Assembly (NCBI RefSeq): GCF_900094575.1 | Contig: NZ_FMAE01000012.1 | Span: 1 to 64,000, forward strand | DNA length: 64,000 nt | Reading direction: 5' to 3' | Source: Bradyrhizobium yuanmingense | GTDB lineage: Bacteria; Pseudomonadota; Alphaproteobacteria; Rhizobiales; Xanthobacteraceae | In this document: one piece after another, positions 60,011 to 64,000 of the stretch | How the letters are laid out: every line of letters begins with the position of its first letter | Numbering within the stretch: the first letter of the stretch is position 1 | Program-made: the position numbers and the translations under genes | Notes under the pieces: generated by a model | Database searches by the model: none | Told to the model about the DNA's origin: nothing | Seen by the model: only the letters and a program-made list of their open reading frames with translations

Positions 60011-60823
60011 TTATGCAGCTCTGGCTGCGACCTGTGGCACCCGCTCCGGCTTCCGCAACTGATCCGCCCAGGTGATGATCTCGAAATGGCCGTCGTCATG
60101 CTCGACCAGGGCGGTGCAGCTCTCCACCCAGTCGCCGCAATTCATGTAGCGGATGCCGGCCTCGTCGCGGATCACGGCGTAGTGGATGTGGCCGCAGATC
60201 ACGCCGTCGGCCTGGTGACGCCGCGCCTCGGCGGCGAGCGCCTGCTCGAAGGCGCCGATATAGTTGACGGCGTTCTTGACCTTCTGCTTGGCCCATTGCG
60301 ACAGCGACCAATAGGGCACGCCGAACATGCGGCGGAAGAAGTTGACCAGGCGGTTCATCTGGATCGCGAAGTCATAGGCCTTGTCGCCGAGATGGGCGAG
60401 CCAGCGCGCGTTCTGCACCACGAGATCGAAGATGTCGCCGTGAATGACGAGATAGCGCTTGCCGTCGGCGCCGGTGTGAACCGTGTTCTCGACCACGTCG
60501 ATGCCGCCGAAATGCGTGCCGTAATAGTTGCGCAGGAACTCGTCGTGATTGCCGGGAATGTAGATGACCTTGGCGCCCTTGCGCGCCTTGCGCAAAAGCT
60601 TCTGGACGAGGTCGTTATGCGATTGCGGCCAGTGCCAGCTCGATTTCAGCGCCCAGCCGTCGACGATGTCGCCGACGAGATAGATCGTATCGGCATCATG
60701 GTAGCGCAGGAAGTCGAGCAGAAGATCGGCTTGTGAACCGCGGGCCCCGAGATGGACGTCGGAGATGAACAACGTGCGAAAGCGCCGCTCCGGGCTCTCG
60801 TCACTCACATCGTAACTTCCCAT
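60011..60823 (-). CDS. LpxH-like metallophosphoesterase (UDP-2,3-diacylglucosamine diphosphatase family)
   Basis: The 270-residue calcineurin-fold protein has the metal motifs ISDVHLGA (D-x-H), VGDIVDGW (GDxxD), IPGNHDE (GNHD), VIHGDIFD and ICGHIHYA (GHxH). The order and spacing match LpxH-type UDP-2,3-diacylglucosamine hydrolases, although many alphaproteobacterial relatives of this subgroup are not the lipid A enzyme. It is followed 13 bases later by a GT4 glycosyltransferase gene, which suggests a phospholipid or glycolipid pathway. Cytoplasmic, peripheral to the membrane. Confidence 0.85.
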   Translation of the reverse strand: MGSYDVSDESPERRFRTLFISDVHLGARGSQADLLLDFLRYHDADTIYLVGDIVDGWALKSSWHWPQSHNDLVQKLLRKARKGAKVIYIPGNHDEFLRNYYGTHFGGIDVVENTVHTGADGKRYLVIHGDIFDLVVQNARWLAHLGDKAYDFAIQMNRLVNFFRRMFGVPYWSLSQWAKQKVKNAVNYIGAFEQALAAEARRHQADGVICGHIHYAVIRDEAGIRYMNCGDWVESCTALVEHDDGHFEIITWADQLRKPERVPQVAARAA

Positions 60824-60976
60824 GCGCCAGCCTGTAACAATGTCCCGTGACAGGGGGATGACCGATTGAACCCTTGAGGCACCTTCAAATACGAATCACG
60901 CCTTGCCTCGCCCTCCCCGCGAATATCAGTCGCATGCGACAATCAGGCGACATGGCGCCGCAGGGTGGGGGCGCTC

Positions 60977-60998
60977 CCTCCCCCGCTTGCGGGGGAGG
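60977..60998. repeat. GC-rich hairpin between thiD and the phosphatase gene
   Basis: CCTCCCCCGC (60977-60986) and GCGGGGGAGG (60989-60998) are perfect arms with a TT loop, 15 bases after the thiD stop. On the minus strand it has no T-run, so it is at most a weak terminator. Confidence 0.5.
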
Positions 60999-61013
60999 CG
61001 AAGCAAGCCCGCC

Positions 61014-61814
61014 TCAGTAGAACTTGTGGAAATGATGGATCGGCCCATGGCCGTGGCCGACGCTGAAGCGGTCGGCGGCGGCGATCGCGGCGCTGATCCA
61101 GGCCTTGGCGTTGCGCACGGCGGCCTCGAGGTCCTCGCCCCTGGCCAGCCCTGCCGCGATAGCGGAGGACAGCGAGCAGCCGGTGCCATGGGTGTTGCGG
61201 GTGGCCACACGCGGCGCGGCGAGCGCGATCGCGGTCTCGGCAGTGACGAGATAGTCGGTGCTCTCGGCGCCCTCCCCGTGCCCGCCCTTGATCAGGACGG
61301 CGCGGCAGCCCAGCGCCAGCAGGCGGCGTCCCTGGCTTTCGATCTCGGCCTCGCTCGCCGCCACCGGCGCATCGAGCAGGGCCGCAGCCTCCGGCAGGTT
61401 CGGCGTGATCACGGCAGCCAGCGGCATCAGCCTGGTGCGCAGGGCGTCGACGGCTTCAGTGGCGAGCAGGCGGTCGCCGGAGGTCGCCACCATGACGGGA
61501 TCGAGCACGACATGCCGCGGCGCCCAGCGCGAAAGCGCGGCCGCGATGGCATCGATGCTGGCGGCTTGGGCCACCATGCCGATCTTCACCGCACCGATGT
61601 CGAGGTCGGAGAACACCGCGTCGATCTGCTCGGTGACGAACCCGGCCGGCACCGCGTGAATGCCGGTCACGCCGCGCGTGTTCTGCGCCGTCAGCGCCGT
61701 GATCACGGAGGCGCCATAGACGCCGAGCGCGGCAAAGGTCTTCAGGTCCGCCTGGATGCCGGCGCCGCCGCTCGAATCGGAACCGGCGATGGTGAGTGCG
61801 ACCGGGGTCGTCAT
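61014..61814 (-). CDS. thiD: Hydroxymethylpyrimidine/phosphomethylpyrimidine kinase
   Basis: The 266-residue ribokinase-fold enzyme phosphorylates hydroxymethylpyrimidine and its monophosphate in thiamine synthesis. The family start MTTPVALTIAGSDSSGGAGI, the VLDPVMVATSGDRLL block and the C-terminal anion-hole motif RNTHGTGCSLSSAIAA with catalytic Asp/Cys region are all present. The start at 61814 matches the family length; 61826 and a TTG at 61880 are alternatives and none has a strong ribosome site. No TPP riboswitch was recognised upstream. Confidence 0.93.
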   Translation of the reverse strand: MTTPVALTIAGSDSSGGAGIQADLKTFAALGVYGASVITALTAQNTRGVTGIHAVPAGFVTEQIDAVFSDLDIGAVKIGMVAQAASIDAIAAALSRWAPRHVVLDPVMVATSGDRLLATEAVDALRTRLMPLAAVITPNLPEAAALLDAPVAASEAEIESQGRRLLALGCRAVLIKGGHGEGAESTDYLVTAETAIALAAPRVATRNTHGTGCSLSSAIAAGLARGEDLEAAVRNAKAWISAAIAAADRFSVGHGHGPIHHFHKFY

Positions 61815-62134
61815 CGCGGGAGACATGTGCTTGAGGAGGCCGCCATGGCCTCTCGTAGCGCGACCGTGGAACGTCAGCAAGCGCGCCGGGCCGCCGCCAG
61901 GCGTGATTCGCGAACCGATTGCGCGCCTTGCGAATCAGTCGGACACCGCGCGGACCAAGGCCCGCAATGATGCGGGCTTGAAAATGCAACGGCGCCGGAC
62001 CCTTGCTATAGTCGCGTACCTTAGCGTGCTTCGCCGGTTACGCGAGACGTCAGGTGGTGGAACCGTCCAGCGCCCCCATGTTGCGGGCCGCCGGCCCTGC
62101 AAGCCACCTGAACAAGACTCCTTGGGGTGGAACG
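61815..62134. other. 320-bp divergent region between thiD and the hybrid kinase
   Basis: The region holds a GATTCGC/GCGAATC inverted repeat (about 61904-61937), a GCCCGC-AATGAT-GCGGGC hairpin (about 61966-61983) and a TATAGT box near 62007. GGGGTGG precedes the kinase start. No gene is visible. Confidence 0.5.
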
Positions 62135-64000
62135 ATGTGGGCCTTCTTCGAACGTCTCCTCGACTCGTCCATGCTGTCGCCGCACGGCATCTGCCTGTTG
62201 TGGGAGCCTGAGCTGATCTGGCTTCACGTCGTTTCCGACGCCAGCATTGCCGCTGCCTATTTCTCGATCCCGTTCGCCCTCGCTATCCTCGTCACCAAGC
62301 GGCGCGACCTCAAGTTCGGCTGGGTCTACTGGGCGTTCGCGATCTTCATCATGGCGTGCGGCCTGACCCACGTGCTGTCGATCTATACGCTCTGGGTTCC
62401 GATCTACGGCATCGAGGGCATGCTCAAGGCCGCCACGGCGGTCGCGTCGGTCTTCACCGCCGCCGCGCTCTGGCCGCTGCTGCCGAAGATCCTCACGATC
62501 CCCTCGCCGTTCGAGCTGCGACAGGTCCAGGCCGCGCTCGAGGAGGAGGAAATCAAGAGCCGCGACGCCACGCTGCTGCTGCAGCAGGTCCGCGACGCCC
62601 AGCGCGCGATGCGCGAGAGCGTGGCGCGCCTCACCGCGATCGTCGAGACCGCGGTCGACGGCGTCATCCTGCTCGATGCGCAGGACCGCATCCTGCTGTT
62701 CAATCCGGCCTGCGAGCGCCTGTTCGGCTACCGTGCCGACGAGGTGATGAACCGCAATGTCGGCATGCTGATGCCCGAGGCGGATGCAGCATCCGAGCGC
62801 CAGGCGCGGCATTTCGCGACCGGCGGCGAGGCCGTCGGCCTGCGCAAGGACGGCACGACGTTTCCGATGGAGCTGTCGGTCGGCCAGGCGCGGCAGGACG
62901 GCGAATTGATCTTCGTCGGCATCGTCCACGACCTCACCGCGCGCAAGCTGACCGAGCAGCAGCTTCAGCAGGCGCAGAAGATGGAGACGGTCGGTCAGCT
63001 CTCCGGCGGCATCGCGCACGACTTCAACAATCTGCTGACCGTCATCATCGGCAATGCCGAGCACCTGAGCGAGCAGCTCAAGGCGAGGCCCGACCTCGGG
63101 CGCTTTGCCGACGACATCTGCCAATCGGGCGAACGGGGTGCCGAGCTGACGCAGCGCCTGCTCGCCTTCAGCCGCCGCCAATTGCTGCGGCCTCAGACGA
63201 TCGATTGCCGGAGCCTGCTCGATTCCATGTTCAAGCTGCTCAAGCGCACCTTGCGCGAAGACATCGAGATCAGGACGACCTCCGGGCCCGGCACGATCCT
63301 GGCCTTTGCCGACCGCGCGCAGCTCGAATCCGCCGTGCTCAATCTCGCGCTCAACGCGCAGGATGCCATGCCATCGGGAGGCCACCTCACGCTGGCCACG
63401 GAGCTGATCACGATCGAGGATGATGACGGTGCCGTTCACCGGGAGGTCGCACCCGGCAGCTACGTCCTGATCGCGGTTACCGATGACGGCGAAGGCATGA
63501 CGCCGGAGGTCGCCGCACGCGCGTTCGAGCCGTTCTTCACCACCAAGGAGGTCGGCAAGGGCTCGGGCCTCGGCCTCAGCATGGTCTATGGCTTTGCCAA
63601 GCAATCAGGCGGCCATGTCTCGATCTACAGCGAGGCTGGCCTTGGGACCACGGCCAGGATCTACCTGCCGCGCGCGAGCACCGGTAGGTCGCAAGCCGAT
63701 CTTCCCGACGGCGAGGACACGCCGCCGCGAGGCTACGAGACGGTCCTGATCGTCGAGGACGATCCGTTCGTCCGCTCCTCCGTCATTCGCAGGGTGGAAG
63801 CGCTCGGATATCGCGTCGTCGCCGCGGTCAACGGCAAGGACGCCTTGCAGCAGCTGCAGGGCGATCCCGGCATCGACTTGCTGTTCACCGATATCGTGAT
63901 GCCGGGCGGCATGAGCGGCTGGGAGCTCGCCGATCAGGCGCGGCGGGTGCGTCCCGGCCTGCCGGTCCTGTTCACCTCGGGCTACGCGCTGGAGACCTTG
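62135..64000 (+). CDS. Hybrid histidine kinase with ETR1-type ethylene-binding domain (3' end outside window)
   Basis: The first 622 residues are present. Residues about 27-120 form a three-helix domain matching the ethylene-binding domain of plant ETR1: Asp35, Tyr42, Ile45, Pro46, Cys75 and His79 correspond to ETR1 Asp25, Tyr32, Ile35, Pro36, Cys65 and His69 with identical spacing, and YFSIP and ACGLTH are nearly verbatim. Cys and His bind copper, which binds ethylene. A coiled coil and PAS domain (about 165-270), HisKA (GIAHDFNNLLTVIIGN, His295), HATPase (NLALNAQDA, GEGMTP, GSGLGLSMVYG) and receiver (Asp586 in LLFTDIVMPGG) follow. It probably senses ethylene and signals by phosphorelay. PAS replaces the GAF of ETR1. 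The adjacent regulator, if any, is beyond the window. Confidence 0.9.
   Translation, partial: MWAFFERLLDSSMLSPHGICLLWEPELIWLHVVSDASIAAAYFSIPFALAILVTKRRDLKFGWVYWAFAIFIMACGLTHVLSIYTLWVPIYGIEGMLKAATAVASVFTAAALWPLLPKILTIPSPFELRQVQAALEEEEIKSRDATLLLQQVRDAQRAMRESVARLTAIVETAVDGVILLDAQDRILLFNPACERLFGYRADEVMNRNVGMLMPEADAASERQARHFATGGEAVGLRKDGTTFPMELSVGQARQDGELIFVGIVHDLTARKLTEQQLQQAQKMETVGQLSGGIAHDFNNLLTVIIGNAEHLSEQLKARPDLGRFADDICQSGERGAELTQRLLAFSRRQLLRPQTIDCRSLLDSMFKLLKRTLREDIEIRTTSGPGTILAFADRAQLESAVLNLALNAQDAMPSGGHLTLATELITIEDDDGAVHREVAPGSYVLIAVTDDGEGMTPEVAARAFEPFFTTKEVGKGSGLGLSMVYGFAKQSGGHVSIYSEAGLGTTARIYLPRASTGRSQADLPDGEDTPPRGYETVLIVEDDPFVRSSVIRRVEALGYRVVAAVNGKDALQQLQGDPGIDLLFTDIVMPGGMSGWELADQARRVRPGLPVLFTSGYALETL

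Noticed and set aside
61815..62134. TPP riboswitch upstream of thiD
   Set aside because: No thi-box core (CUGAGA and related conserved segments) could be found in either orientation.
1..64000. CRISPR array, prophage, integrative element, tRNA or rRNA genes
   Set aside because: No regularly spaced direct repeats with unique spacers, no integrase or phage structural genes, and no tRNA-like cloverleaf or rRNA segments were noticed. Composition is even across the window.

Overview
The window reads as a chromosomal stretch of a Bradyrhizobium-type alphaproteobacterium (order Hyphomicrobiales). Reasons: uniformly high GC, long stop-free shadow frames opposite real genes, an alphaproteobacterial flagellar set with FlbT, a very large polar-growth-ring-like protein, an extended EcfG-type stress promoter, CtrA boxes, a hexarate catabolic operon, DUF1127 and caspase-like proteins, and several families of palindromic intergenic repeats typical of bradyrhizobia. 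No IS element, integrase, phage gene, tRNA, rRNA or CRISPR array was seen.

Layout. 1-12.4 kb is flagellar: the start of a flagellin gene, flbT facing the other way, and a leftward run flgE-flgK-flgL led by a good sigma-54 promoter. Directly behind flgL, in the same direction, sits a tight four-gene set (glycosyltransferase-like protein, fold-type I PLP enzyme, ATP-grasp ligase, PLP decarboxylase) that looks like a small biosynthetic or modification pathway; a full CtrA box lies in front of it. 12.5-18.9 kb holds housekeeping and regulatory genes: msrB, a FAD amine oxidase, sixA, a universal stress protein, a DUF1127 protein facing a MocR-type regulator, and two membrane proteins. 18.9-26 kb has an MHYT-GGDEF-EAL c-di-GMP protein, a stress-induced DUF892 protein with an EcfG promoter, an LPG-synthase-TM-like membrane protein, an SGNH hydrolase and a candidate structured RNA ending in a terminator. 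26-32.6 kb is a complete D-glucarate/galactarate to 2-oxoglutarate operon with a LysR regulator. 32.7-38.4 kb has a MipA/OmpV outer-membrane operon facing a two-component system across duplicated direct-repeat operators, plus small exported proteins. 38.6-41.3 kb encodes a thioredoxin-reductase-like ferredoxin reductase, a thioesterase, a 2Fe-2S ferredoxin and an HPt protein. 41.7-47.4 kb is one giant gene (1922 aa) resembling the Growth Pole Ring protein, with a CtrA box upstream, convergent with an MlaE-MlaF-MlaD lipid transport operon. 50.5-61.8 kb has a dipeptide epimerase, an MFS transporter, an acidic unknown protein, a kinase/FucU pair, a caspase-like protein, a threonine-dehydratase-like enzyme, a metallophosphatase/glycosyltransferase pair and thiD.

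The window ends in a hybrid histidine kinase whose N-terminus matches the copper-dependent ethylene-binding domain of plant ETR1, with all the key residues in the right spacing.

The three most notable things are the ethylene-receptor-like kinase, the CtrA-associated four-gene pathway in the flagellar cluster, and the giant repeat protein with its CtrA box. All functional calls come from reading sequence by eye and family knowledge; no database search was run.
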